A stretch of 64,000 nt of DNA from CAYJLF01 sp964371055. GTDB taxonomy: Bacteria; Eisenbacteria; RBG-16-71-46; CAIMUX01. The stretch covers positions 186,001-250,000 of the forward strand of contig CAYJLF010000006.1 of the NCBI GenBank assembly GCA_964371055.1, given 5' to 3'. The position numbers and the translations under genes were made by a program. Below, piece by piece: positions 1 through 7,520 of this stretch (the stretch's first letter is position 1; the number at the start of each line of letters is the position of its first letter). Under the pieces are notes generated by a model. That model was given only the letters and a program-made list of their open reading frames with translations, was not told where the DNA came from and searched no databases.

Positions 1-1
1 C

Positions 2-547
2 GAAAGCTGCGTCGGTGAGGGCTCGACCTTCTGGGTCACAGCCGTCTTCGAACGGGACATTGCGCCAGAGCCGCTCCAACCCGCCGATCTCCGCGGCTCC
101 CGGGTCCTGGTGGTGGATGCGAACCCCCGGTTCAGCGCACAGCTCGAGGAGTGGCTGCGCGGGACGGGCTGCCGGTGCGACGTGATCCCCTCTGCCGCGA
201 CGGCGACGACCGCTCTCCGACTCGCCCAGAGCGTCCAGGACCCCTACGCGGTTGTCCTGGTGTCCGAGGAACTCCCCCCGGGCGAAATGCGCGAGATCGT
301 GCGCCGGCTGCAGGACGACCCCGACACGCGCTCGATCCCCCTCGTCTTGATCGCCTCCGCGGGAATCCGGGGAGACTCGAACCAGTACCGCGAGTCCGGG
401 TTCTCTGGGTACATCAGCCGGCCGTTCGAGCTTGACCAGCTGCGGGACTGCCTGGGGCTCGTTCTCGCCCGGTCCCGGGACGCAACAGAGGACGCCGGCA
501 TCGTGACGCGCCACACCGTGGCGGAAGCTCGACGCCGCTCGAGGTAA
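2..547 (+). CDS. C-terminal end of a hybrid sensor histidine kinase with degenerate receiver (5' partial)
   Basis: The reading frame is open from base 2 and the start lies outside the window. The first visible residues (GEGSTFWV) are the end of a HATPase_c kinase domain, the G2-like GxGSTF region of hybrid kinases. A receiver-like domain follows, starting at VLVVDAN. Key receiver residues are altered: the phospho-acceptor position after the third strand reads VLVSEELP, with Ser instead of Asp, and the conserved Lys near the end is Arg (ISRPFE). The protein ends about 25 residues after the receiver. It probably binds or allosterically tunes the kinase rather than accepting phosphate. Family assignment is secure. 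Signal and targets cannot be seen. Confidence 0.8.
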   Translation, partial: ESCVGEGSTFWVTAVFERDIAPEPLQPADLRGSRVLVVDANPRFSAQLEEWLRGTGCRCDVIPSAATATTALRLAQSVQDPYAVVLVSEELPPGEMREIVRRLQDDPDTRSIPLVLIASAGIRGDSNQYRESGFSGYISRPFELDQLRDCLGLVLARSRDATEDAGIVTRHTVAEARRRSR

Positions 548-560
548 CGCGGGCCTCCTG

Positions 561-1364
561 CTAGCCGAAGATCTCGGCGAAAAAGCGCAGCATCGCCTGC
601 CACGAACGGCGATCCGCCCGTTCGTCGTAGGCCGATCCCTGGCTCGGGTCGCTGCCTGCCTCCGGATGCGTGAAGCTGTGCACCGCGCCGCCGTAAGCTA
701 CGAACTGGTAGTCCACGCGCGCGGCCCGCATCTCGTCATGAAAGGCAGCCACCTGCTCCGCGGGGACATAGGGATCGTCGGCCCCGTGGCAGACGAGGAC
801 GCTGCCGCGGATCTGCGCGGCGTCCTCGGGGCGCGGAGTGTCGAGATTGCCGTGGAAGCTCACGACGCCGGCCACCTCGGCTCCGCTGCGCGCCAGCTCC
901 AGCGCGACTCCGCCGCCGAAGCAGTAGCCGATCGCCGCGACCTTGGCCGGATCGACTCGTGGATGCTTCGTCAACGCTTCGAGCCCGGCCTGTGCGCGGG
1001 CCCGCATCAGCGCGCGGTCGCCGCGATAGCGGCCGGCCTGCTTGGCCCGCTCTTCGGTTGTCTCCGGCCGCACTCCCTGGCCGTAGATGTCGACCGCCAG
1101 GGCGACGAACCCGGCTTCGGCCAGCATCTCCGCGCGCTTCTTCGCGTACGGACCGAGGCCGGACCAGTCGTGTACCACGATCACTCCGGGTACGCGCGCT
1201 TCGCCGATCCCTTCCGGAACCGCGAGATACCCCTCCAGCGCGGTCTCCCCCTGACGGTAGACGATCGTCTCGGTGCTCACCTTGGCCTCCGCGACACCGC
1301 CGGCGGGCAGCATCAGCCACAACAACGTCATCGACAGCAGCGTCGTCACGCCGATTCTCTTCAT
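561..1364 (-). CDS. Secreted dienelactone hydrolase family protein
   Basis: 267 residues with an N-terminal signal peptide (hydrophobic stretch to about residue 27, ending VAEA). The fold is alpha/beta-hydrolase of the dienelactone hydrolase family: VVHDWSG around residue 64, the nucleophile elbow GYCFGG with Cys148, the acidic residue in GADDP (about 196-197) and catalytic His229 in AVHSFTHP. This Cys-Asp-His triad is typical of DLH enzymes that hydrolyse lactone or ester bonds; the actual substrate is unknown. A GGAGG site lies about 7 bases upstream of the ATG. It is transcribed towards the partial kinase gene and ends 14 bases from it. It is a single-gene unit, and the downstream neighbour gives no pathway hint. 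Confidence 0.85.
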   Translation of the reverse strand: MKRIGVTTLLSMTLLWLMLPAGGVAEAKVSTETIVYRQGETALEGYLAVPEGIGEARVPGVIVVHDWSGLGPYAKKRAEMLAEAGFVALAVDIYGQGVRPETTEERAKQAGRYRGDRALMRARAQAGLEALTKHPRVDPAKVAAIGYCFGGGVALELARSGAEVAGVVSFHGNLDTPRPEDAAQIRGSVLVCHGADDPYVPAEQVAAFHDEMRAARVDYQFVAYGGAVHSFTHPEAGSDPSQGSAYDERADRRSWQAMLRFFAEIFG

Positions 1365-1487
1365 CGTGATCCTCCCTCGATGCGCCCGTTGACGGGGGTC
1401 GCATCCCCGGTTGGATTCAGCGCGCGGCGGCCCGGCGGTGCCGTTGTCCCGCCCGCGGGCCCGGGACGGGGCCGACCGGTTCGAGAC

Positions 1488-2324
1488 TCAGCGTCGCGAC
1501 TTGCGGCAGGTCCAGAAGGTGCGCGGCACGAAGAAGTCCTCCGACGTGTACGGATCGATCCGCTCCACGCCCAAGAGGTCCAGCCCGGCGGCGTGCAGCA
1601 TCTCCCGCACCTCGCCCCGGAACCACCGTCGTTCCTTCACGTCGAACTCGATCCTCTTCCACCCCGAGCCCCGCGGCCGGAAGAAGGTGAAGCGCGCCCG
1701 CCCGATCCCGATGCCGCGCTCCTCGGCGTAGGTCGTGTCGATGCCGACGAAGAGGTTTCGGCCGTCCAGGATCGAGGTCCCGGTGAAGAGCTCGGGAAAG
1801 GCCAGGTCGTCGACCAGGTCGAAGACGAAGAGGCCTCCCGGCGCGAGCGCGGCGGCCACGCGGCGGAAGGTCCGTCGCAGATCCGATTCGCGGACCAGGT
1901 GATTCAGGCTGTCGAAAAGGCAGGTGATGATCCCGGCCGGTTCGGGGAGGGAGAGCGCTCGCATGTCCTGCACGGAGAAGACGGGCCGCGGGAGTCTACG
2001 GACGGGTCCGGCCGCTCCGCGACTCGGAGCCGGCCTGGCGCTGGCGGTTGCGGGTGCGCGCCGCGATCCAGACGCCCGGCGCGCCGCCGCGATCATGCGC
2101 GGCGACAGATCGCTCCCATAGACGCGCCAGGAACGATGCGTGCGCTGCCACCAGAAGGCGAAGATTCCGGTGCCGCAGGCGATGTCGGCCAGAACGGGCA
2201 CCGGCGTACCTCGGGCGCGCGTCACCGCGACGACGCGCGGCGCGACGGCGACCGAGAAGGCCTTGGGATAGAGCAGCTGCCAGCTGTCATAGACTTCGGC
2301 GAATCCGCGGTAGGCATCTGTCAT
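1488..2324 (-). CDS. Class I SAM-dependent methyltransferase
   Basis: 278 residues. The SAM-binding motif I DIACGTG is at residues 47-53, an acidic-loop motif SDLSPRMI is at 71-78, and a motif IV-like segment (ITCLFDSLNHL) is near 132-142, as in small-molecule methyltransferases of the Methyltransf_25/11 type. The second half resembles the C-terminal domain seen in DUF-type methyltransferases with an FDLVDD segment. A GGAGGAG site sits 8 bases before the ATG. No substrate can be inferred. It is on the same strand as the upstream hydrolase gene but separated by about 120 bases, so co-transcription is possible but not shown. Confidence 0.8.
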   Translation of the reverse strand: MTDAYRGFAEVYDSWQLLYPKAFSVAVAPRVVAVTRARGTPVPVLADIACGTGIFAFWWQRTHRSWRVYGSDLSPRMIAAARRASGSRRAPATASARPAPSRGAAGPVRRLPRPVFSVQDMRALSLPEPAGIITCLFDSLNHLVRESDLRRTFRRVAAALAPGGLFVFDLVDDLAFPELFTGTSILDGRNLFVGIDTTYAEERGIGIGRARFTFFRPRGSGWKRIEFDVKERRWFRGEVREMLHAAGLDLLGVERIDPYTSEDFFVPRTFWTCRKSRR

Positions 2325-2572
2325 GACGAGTCTCCTCCGGCTGTTTGCGGCGGAACGTACCGGAGCGATCGATCCCGGGGAAGGAGGATCGCCTCACCCC
2401 GCCGGCGCGAGCGGCACGCCGCCTTTCACCTCCGCCCTTGTCCCTCCCCATGCCGCGGTGCTATCCCTTGCGGGGGTGCGCTCCGCCGGCCGCAGGGATT
2501 CACGGGTGCCGGCGGACTCAGCGCCGGCACGGAATTGCCCAGCCCAATGCGTTGTTTTGCAAGGAGATACAG

Positions 2573-3757
2573 ATGTCTGCCCAATGGAAGATCGGGATCC
2601 TTACGGGCGGGGGTGACGTCCCCGGCCTCAACTCGTGCATCCGCGCCTTCACTCTCCGCGCCCTCGATGACGGCCACGAGGTCATCGGCATTCGTCGCGG
2701 CTGGCGCGGCGTCTCCAGCCTGAATCCCGACGATCCCGAAGGACTCCAGCAGTGGATGGTCCCGCTGACCCGGATCAAGGTCCGCACCATCGACCGCCAG
2801 GGAGGGACGTTCCTCCACACTTCGCGCACCAACCCGGCCAAGATCAAGTGGCGCGATCTTCCTGACTACCTGAGGTCCGACTATCGTCCCGCGGGCGAGG
2901 GAGAGGTCGACCCGGAACAGCGGTTCGACATCACCCCCCATGTGCTCAAGGCGCTGGCGCGGCTCGGCCTCACCCACCTGGTGGTGATCGGAGGCGATGA
3001 CACCCTCTCCTACGCGGGCCGCCTCAACCGCGAGAACTTCCCGGTCGTCGCCATCCCGAAGACGATGGACAACGACGTCATGGGAACCGACTACTGCATC
3101 GGCTTCTCCACCGCCGTCAGCCGGAGCGTGAACCTCATCACCGAGCTGCGCACGCCGGTCGGCTCGCACGAGCGCATCGGCGTGGTGGAAGTCTTCGGCC
3201 GCTACTCGGGCGAGACCGCGCTCTTCACCGGCTATCTCGCCAGCACCGATCGAACCATCATCTCCGAGGTTCCCTTCAACATGGAGCGGGTCGCGGAGCT
3301 GATCGTCGAGGACAAGATGGCGAATCCAAGCCGGTACGCGATCCTCGCAGTCAGCGAGGGCTCGACTCCGGTGGGCGGCACGATGCTCCTGAGCGGGGAG
3401 GAGGACGCTTACGGCCACCGCAAGCTCGGCGGCATCAGCGACCTGATCGGCGCGGAGATCAAGCGCCGGACCGGAGAGAGCGTCATGGTGCAGCGACTGT
3501 CGTACCTGATGCGCAGCGGCGCGCCCGACTCCCTCGACCGGATGGTCGCCTACAGCTATGGCAACATGGCCTATGAGCTGATCGCGGGCGGCCAGCGCGG
3601 CCAGATGGTGGCCGTGCACGACGGTCGCTACACAACCGTGCCGGTCGAGATCGCGTCCAGCGGCCGGCGGCAGGTCAACGTGCAGGAGTTCTACGACACG
3701 GAACGGTATCTGCCGAAGATCCGAGGGGTGCGCGGCAAGCCGATGTTCCTGTACTGA
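2573..3757 (+). CDS. 6-phosphofructokinase with PPi-type active-site residues
   Basis: 394 residues; the ATG at 2573 is preceded by AAGGAG at 2561-2566, which is why the longer open frame is not used. It catalyses fructose-6-phosphate to fructose-1,6-bisphosphate in glycolysis. Motifs: TGGGDVPGLN near 11-20, GGDDT at 140-144, PKTMDND at 162-168 and VEVFGR around 205-210. In the PFK family, Gly after GGD and Gly in GTIDND mark ATP enzymes, while Asp (GGDD) and Lys (PKT) mark pyrophosphate-dependent ones. Both residues here are of the PPi type. The protein may therefore be a reversible PPi-PFK, although some enzymes with these residues are unusual. It is followed 68 bases later by a P-loop kinase gene. 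Confidence 0.88.
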   Translation: MSAQWKIGILTGGGDVPGLNSCIRAFTLRALDDGHEVIGIRRGWRGVSSLNPDDPEGLQQWMVPLTRIKVRTIDRQGGTFLHTSRTNPAKIKWRDLPDYLRSDYRPAGEGEVDPEQRFDITPHVLKALARLGLTHLVVIGGDDTLSYAGRLNRENFPVVAIPKTMDNDVMGTDYCIGFSTAVSRSVNLITELRTPVGSHERIGVVEVFGRYSGETALFTGYLASTDRTIISEVPFNMERVAELIVEDKMANPSRYAILAVSEGSTPVGGTMLLSGEEDAYGHRKLGGISDLIGAEIKRRTGESVMVQRLSYLMRSGAPDSLDRMVAYSYGNMAYELIAGGQRGQMVAVHDGRYTTVPVEIASSGRRQVNVQEFYDTERYLPKIRGVRGKPMFLY

Positions 3758-3825
3758 GTCCGGGCCGGGAGGGCTCATGGGTGCCAGCGTCGGGCCCTCG
3801 CGGCCCGGAAGCGACGAGGAGGAGA

Positions 3826-5544
3826 ATGATCGACCCCACGCCCTCCGGCGGTAAGCCTCGCGGCCGCGCGAGTCTCGACCCCAAGGAGATCGAGATCACG
3901 CTGAACGGCACCGCCGTCCGGGCCGGCGTCGGCACGACCGTCTCCACGCTCCTGCAGGATCATGCGCACCAGGGCCGGTTCCACCCGCTCGGCGCGGTCG
4001 TGAACGGCCGCCTCCGGTCGCTCGACCACGCCCTGGTCTCGGACTGCCAGATCAACACCGTCGACTACGGATCCAAGGACGGCGCCAGCATCTACCGGCG
4101 GACCGCGACTTTGATCCTCTGCGAGGCGGCCGCCACGGTCGACCCGGCCTTCAACCCGATCGTCGGGCAGGCGCTGGCCGGCGGGTACTTCTTCACCCTC
4201 CGCCGCAACGGAGAAGGTGTGGCGGAGATCGGGGCTGCGCTCGTCGATCGGCTCAAGCAGGAGATGCAGCGGATCGTCCGGGAGGCCCGGCCCGTGGTGG
4301 TCCGCAAGATCGCCGTCGAGGAGGCGCTCGACTACTTCCGGGCGGCGGGCGCCCGCGACAAGGTCATGCTGCTGGAGACCGTGCGGCGCGCCGAGGTCCA
4401 GGTCGGGTCGGTCGGATCGTTCCGCGATCTCGTGCTGGGTCCCCTCGCGACCTCGACCGCCGCGGTCAGCCGTTTCGACCTCGTGCCGTACGCATCCGGC
4501 ATGGTCCTGCGCTTTCCCGGCCGCGATTTCCAGATGCGGCCGCTGACCAACAACCAGTCGAAGCTCTACGAAGCCTACCTCGAGACCCGGACCTGGAATG
4601 ACGAGCTGGAGGTGAGCAACGTCGGCCAACTCAACGACGCGGTCATCCGGGGGCACGTCTCGGAGATCATCCGGATCGCCGAAGGGTTCCACGAGCGGAA
4701 GATCGTCGCCATCGCCGACGCGATTCGCGAACGGCAGCCCCACTCCCGACTGGTGCTGGTGGCCGGCCCGTCCTCGTCCGGCAAGACGACCTTCACCAAG
4801 CGCCTCGGGGTGCAACTCCGGGTGCTGGGACTGCGGCCGGTCGCCCTCAGCATGGACAACTACTACGTCAACCGCGCCGACACCCCGAAGAACCCCGACG
4901 GCACCTACAACTTCGAGTCGATCGAGGCGCTGGACCTCAGTCTCTTCAACGACCAGATCCTGCGGCTGATCCACGGCGAGGAGGTCTCCACTCCGGTCTA
5001 CTCCTTCACTCAGGGAGTGCGCTCGGAGAAGACGATGTCGATGCGCCTCCGCCCGGGAGAGATCCTGATCGTCGAGGGGATCCACTGCCTGAACGAGCGG
5101 CTGACGGTGGGCGTCCCGCGTGAAGCGAAGTACAAGATCTACGTCTCCGCGCTCACGCAGCTCTCGATCGACGATCACAGCCGGATCTTCACCTCGGATG
5201 TGCGGCTGTTGCGGCGGATGGTGCGCGACCGGCTCTACCGCGGATACAGCGCGGCCCAAACGCTCCGGCAGTGGCCCAGCGTCCGCGCCGGCGAGGACCG
5301 GCACATCTTCCCGTTCCAGGAAGAGGCCGACGTGATGTTCAACTCGGCTCTGGTCTACGAACCGGCCGTCCTGCGGATCTATGCCGAGCGCTTCCTGCTC
5401 GAGATCCCGATCGACGAGCCGGTGATGAGCGAGTCGTACCGGCTCCTCAAGTTTCTCCACCTCCTCGTGCCGCTCTTCCCCGAAGAGGTACCCCAGAACT
5501 CGCTGCTGCGGGAATTCATCGGGGGGAGCGCGTTTCGCTACTGA
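3826..5544 (+). CDS. Uridine kinase-like P-loop nucleoside kinase with N-terminal TGS/tRNA-SAD-like region
   Basis: 572 residues. AGGAGGAG directly precedes the ATG at 3826, which argues against an upstream GTG at 3781. Residues about 20-90 look like a TGS-type domain (ITLNG...) followed by a threonyl-tRNA-synthetase second-domain-like region (HPLGAVVNG...). The C-terminal half is a phosphoribulokinase/uridine kinase domain: Walker A GPSSSGKTT at 314-322, then SMDNYYV and a later VEGIHCLN. This fused architecture is a known family annotated as uridine kinase or nucleoside kinase; the substrate is not fixed by sequence. It is co-oriented with the phosphofructokinase and probably co-transcribed with it. 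Confidence 0.85.
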   Translation: MIDPTPSGGKPRGRASLDPKEIEITLNGTAVRAGVGTTVSTLLQDHAHQGRFHPLGAVVNGRLRSLDHALVSDCQINTVDYGSKDGASIYRRTATLILCEAAATVDPAFNPIVGQALAGGYFFTLRRNGEGVAEIGAALVDRLKQEMQRIVREARPVVVRKIAVEEALDYFRAAGARDKVMLLETVRRAEVQVGSVGSFRDLVLGPLATSTAAVSRFDLVPYASGMVLRFPGRDFQMRPLTNNQSKLYEAYLETRTWNDELEVSNVGQLNDAVIRGHVSEIIRIAEGFHERKIVAIADAIRERQPHSRLVLVAGPSSSGKTTFTKRLGVQLRVLGLRPVALSMDNYYVNRADTPKNPDGTYNFESIEALDLSLFNDQILRLIHGEEVSTPVYSFTQGVRSEKTMSMRLRPGEILIVEGIHCLNERLTVGVPREAKYKIYVSALTQLSIDDHSRIFTSDVRLLRRMVRDRLYRGYSAAQTLRQWPSVRAGEDRHIFPFQEEADVMFNSALVYEPAVLRIYAERFLLEIPIDEPVMSESYRLLKFLHLLVPLFPEEVPQNSLLREFIGGSAFRY

Positions 5545-5565
5545 GGGGCGCGGGGCGCGCCGCCC

Positions 5566-5949
5566 TCACGACCCCTTCTGCAGGTTCTGCGCCAGCATCC
5601 AGACGTTGCCGTCGGGATCGTAGAAGGTGGCCAGCCGCACCATGTCGGGGATCGTCCGGGTCGGCCCGTCGAACCTGACCTGGTGCTCCTCCAGCCAGGC
5701 GCGCGCCTCGTCGATGTCGATCACGCCCCACACCGGCGCGCACCCTCCCTTGGGGCCCGGTTCGACCGACTGCCCCAGGCCGACCGTGATCTTCTCCGAG
5801 ATGGAGGCCAGTTCGCACCACCCCAGCTCCGCCACCCGGTAGAGCAGCTTGAAACCGAGGACCTTCTCGTACCACGCAATGGCCGCGTCGAGATCGCGCA
5901 CGCTGAGAGAGAGGGTGATGTCGCCCTTGTATCGAATCGGCTGGCTCAT
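5566..5949 (-). CDS. VOC (glyoxalase/bleomycin-resistance) family protein
   Basis: 127 residues. The N-terminal half has a typical VOC signature, LSVRDLDAAIAWYEKVLGF, and the C-terminal half has ATFYDPDGNVWML, so two beta-alpha-beta-beta-beta units form one metal-binding or ligand-binding fold. Two in-frame ATGs lie 6 bases apart. AGGAGG is only 1 base before the first and 7 bases before the second (5949), so the second is chosen. The activity is unknown; candidates are lyase, isomerase or ligand-binding. The gene is divergent from the HxlR-like regulator and has a near-consensus promoter in the shared intergenic region. Confidence 0.85.
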   Translation of the reverse strand: MSQPIRYKGDITLSLSVRDLDAAIAWYEKVLGFKLLYRVAELGWCELASISEKITVGLGQSVEPGPKGGCAPVWGVIDIDEARAWLEEHQVRFDGPTRTIPDMVRLATFYDPDGNVWMLAQNLQKGS

Positions 5950-6041
5950 CGTCATTCCTCCTATGTCGGTATGAAGATCGAAAACCGGTCATCGGCACCC
6001 GCCACCGGGTCTGGCACCGGGTCGGGCCTCGAGCTTCACAA

Positions 6042-6071
6042 AGTATAGTAGATTGTATTCCTGGTCGTCAA
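6042..6071 (-). promoter_or_regulatory. Sigma70-type promoter for the VOC gene
   Basis: On the minus strand the sequence reads TTGACG (6071-6066), an 18-base spacer, then TATACT (6047-6042). Both hexamers differ from consensus at one position. It lies about 93 bases upstream of the VOC start in an AT-rich island. The -35 box ends only 18 bases from the start codon of the divergent regulator, so binding by that regulator here could plausibly control the VOC gene. Confidence 0.65.
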
Positions 6072-6088
6072 GCTCTAGGCTGGATCGC

Positions 6089-6682
6089 ATGGAGTTTTCC
6101 CCGGCCCGATCCGCCCTGCTCATCCGTCTTCTCCACCACCGGTGGACCGCTCCGGTGGCGGCCGAGATCGCGCGCCACGACGGATGCCGCTTTGTCGAGA
6201 TCCAGGCCGCGCTCTCGATCAGCCCGGCGTCGCTGCGGGTCGCCCTGGAGGCGGCGTTCGAACTCGGGCTGGCGGAACGGAATCCCGGGTACGGACATCC
6301 GCTCCGCCCGGAGTACGTGCCAACTGCGGCCGGCGCCGCCCTGGCGGGACCATGGCGCTCGCTCTGGCAGGCGGCGGAGGAGTGCGGAGCCGCTGAGATC
6401 GCCACCCGCAAGTGGACGCTGCCGGTTCTGGACGCGGCTGCCGCGAAGCTCGGCCACTTCTCTCAGATCCTCGGCGCGCTGAACGGGATCTCGCCACGCG
6501 CGCTCTCCAGGGCTCTTCGAGACATGGCGGAGGCAGGACTGGTGCAGCGCAAAGTCGAGGAGACCTTCCCGCCCGCGTCACTGTATACGCTCACGCCCCC
6601 CGGCCGATTCGTCTCCCGGCGACTCACACGGCTGGGGGACACGCTGCTCGAGGTGATACCCTTCGCTCCACCGGACCCTTGA
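6089..6682 (+). CDS. Tandem HxlR-like winged-helix transcriptional regulator
   Basis: 197 residues from the ATG at 6089. Two winged-helix units resembling HxlR regulators are visible in tandem. The first spans about residues 10-90 (RWTAPVAAEI ... AAFELGLAERN). The second spans about 105-185 (RKWTLPVLDA ... ISPRALSRALRDMAEAGLVQRK ... YTLTPPGR). HxlR proteins are usually about 110-130 residues with one domain that dimerises, so this could be a built-in pseudo-dimer. There is no clear purine-rich site before the ATG. It is divergent from the VOC gene and likely regulates it; this is inferred from position only. Confidence 0.7.
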   Translation: MEFSPARSALLIRLLHHRWTAPVAAEIARHDGCRFVEIQAALSISPASLRVALEAAFELGLAERNPGYGHPLRPEYVPTAAGAALAGPWRSLWQAAEECGAAEIATRKWTLPVLDAAAAKLGHFSQILGALNGISPRALSRALRDMAEAGLVQRKVEETFPPASLYTLTPPGRFVSRRLTRLGDTLLEVIPFAPPDP

Positions 6683-6720
6683 CCGAGTGCGGCGCCCCAC
6701 GGTTGGCAGGCGGAAGTTGC

Positions 6721-6758
6721 TTGACGGGGCGACCACCATGTGATTACATTGTGATCAC
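6721..6758 (+). promoter_or_regulatory. Promoter and operator-like repeats for the MazEF pair
   Basis: TTGACG at 6721-6726 and TACATT at 6745-6750 are separated by 18 bases. Overlapping the -10 box are two direct copies of TGTGAT (6739-6744 and 6750-6755) and a perfect palindrome GTGATCAC (6751-6758). Toxin-antitoxin operons are usually autorepressed by the antitoxin or its complex, and these repeats are the obvious candidate operator. GGAGG lies about 10 bases before the mazE ATG. Confidence 0.55.
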
Positions 6759-6775
6759 TTGCGGAGGGTCGTGTC

Positions 6776-7024
6776 ATGAAGGCTCGTTTGGTCCGGATCG
6801 GAAACTCTCGCGGCGTCCGTCTGCCGAAGCCGCTGATCGAGCAGGCGGGCCTCGGCGACGAGGTGGAGTTGTTGGTGCGGGACGGTGCGATTGTGATTGC
6901 GGCGGCCCAGCGGCCGCGGACAGGCTGGGCCGTGGCGGCTAAGCGTCTGCGGCAGAGAGGCGGAGATCACCTGCTGGACCCGGCTTCGTCGACACGGTTT
7001 GATGAAGAGGAGTGGGAGTGGTGA
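6776..7024 (+). CDS. mazE: MazE-like AbrB/SpoVT-fold antitoxin
   Basis: 82 residues. The N-terminal half is a swapped-hairpin AbrB-type DNA-binding domain (LVRIGNSRGVRLPKPLIEQAGL), matching the MazE consensus GNSxGVRxPK. The C-terminal third is acidic (FDEEEWEW) and is expected to bind and block the toxin. The stop codon overlaps the toxin start (GTGA), giving translational coupling. The promoter region carries repeats suited to autorepression. The family call is firm; partner specificity is inferred from adjacency. Confidence 0.85.
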   Translation: MKARLVRIGNSRGVRLPKPLIEQAGLGDEVELLVRDGAIVIAAAQRPRTGWAVAAKRLRQRGGDHLLDPASSTRFDEEEWEW

Positions 7025-7353
7025 GGGACGGCGCAGTCGTGCGTGGCGATGTCTATCTGGTCGAATTGAATCCGGCGCGGGGGAGCGAGATTCGGAAGAC
7101 TCGGCCCTGTGTGGTCATCTCTCCCGACGAGCTCAACCAGCACTTGAGGACCCTCATCGTCGCACCGCTCACCACGGGTGTCCACCGCTATCCGTTCCGC
7201 ATCTCGTGCCTCTTCCAGAACCGCAAGGGCCATGTTGTCCTGGACCAACTCAGAACCGTCGACCAGGAGCGACTAGTACAGCGATTGGGCGCCCTCGCTC
7301 CGGGGACGCTGGGTCGAGTGCTTGAGGTTCTTCAGGAGATGTTTGCGCCATGA
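7021..7353 (+). CDS. mazF: MazF/PemK-like mRNA interferase toxin
   Basis: 110 residues from the GTG at 7021, which overlaps the antitoxin stop as GTGA; GTG codons at 7012 and 7018 are alternatives. It has the MazF signature RGDVYLVELNPARGSEIRKTRPCVVIS, including the R-P-x-V core of the nuclease fold, followed by IVAPLTT and GHVVLDQLRTVD. MazF proteins cut mRNA at short sequence-specific sites. The expected Arg and Thr residues in the first and third motifs are present, so the toxin looks intact. The cut specificity is unknown. Confidence 0.85.
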   Translation: MRDGAVVRGDVYLVELNPARGSEIRKTRPCVVISPDELNQHLRTLIVAPLTTGVHRYPFRISCLFQNRKGHVVLDQLRTVDQERLVQRLGALAPGTLGRVLEVLQEMFAP

Positions 7354-7397
7354 CGCCCCTGCCAACCACCGCTTGCACCAGCCGCCCGCTGTTGTCA

Positions 7398-7444
7398 CGC
7401 CGCTTGAAGCAAGCGGCGCGCCAACCCGGCCGGAAGCCGGCCGG
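7398..7444. terminator. Two GC-rich hairpins between convergent genes
   Basis: CGCCGCTTG (7398-7406) pairs perfectly with CAAGCGGCG (7410-7418). A second hairpin pairs CCGGCCGG (7426-7433) with CCGGCCGG (7437-7444), with a 3-base loop. They lie between the mazF stop and the end of a convergent gene, where a bidirectional terminator is expected. There is no T-run, so efficient intrinsic termination is not certain. Confidence 0.5.
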
Positions 7445-7520
7445 CCGCGGGCGCAGGTGAAACGGGTCGATCGACCGCGAGCAGAGCGGGGCACAATCGA
7501 CCGCCGCCGTGGTTCGCTTC

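Noticed and set aside
666..2723. Long plus-strand open frame of 685 residues
   Set aside because: It lies antisense to the hydrolase and methyltransferase genes, is rich in Arg/Pro/Gly/Ala as shadow frames of GC-rich DNA are, and has no domain or ribosome site.
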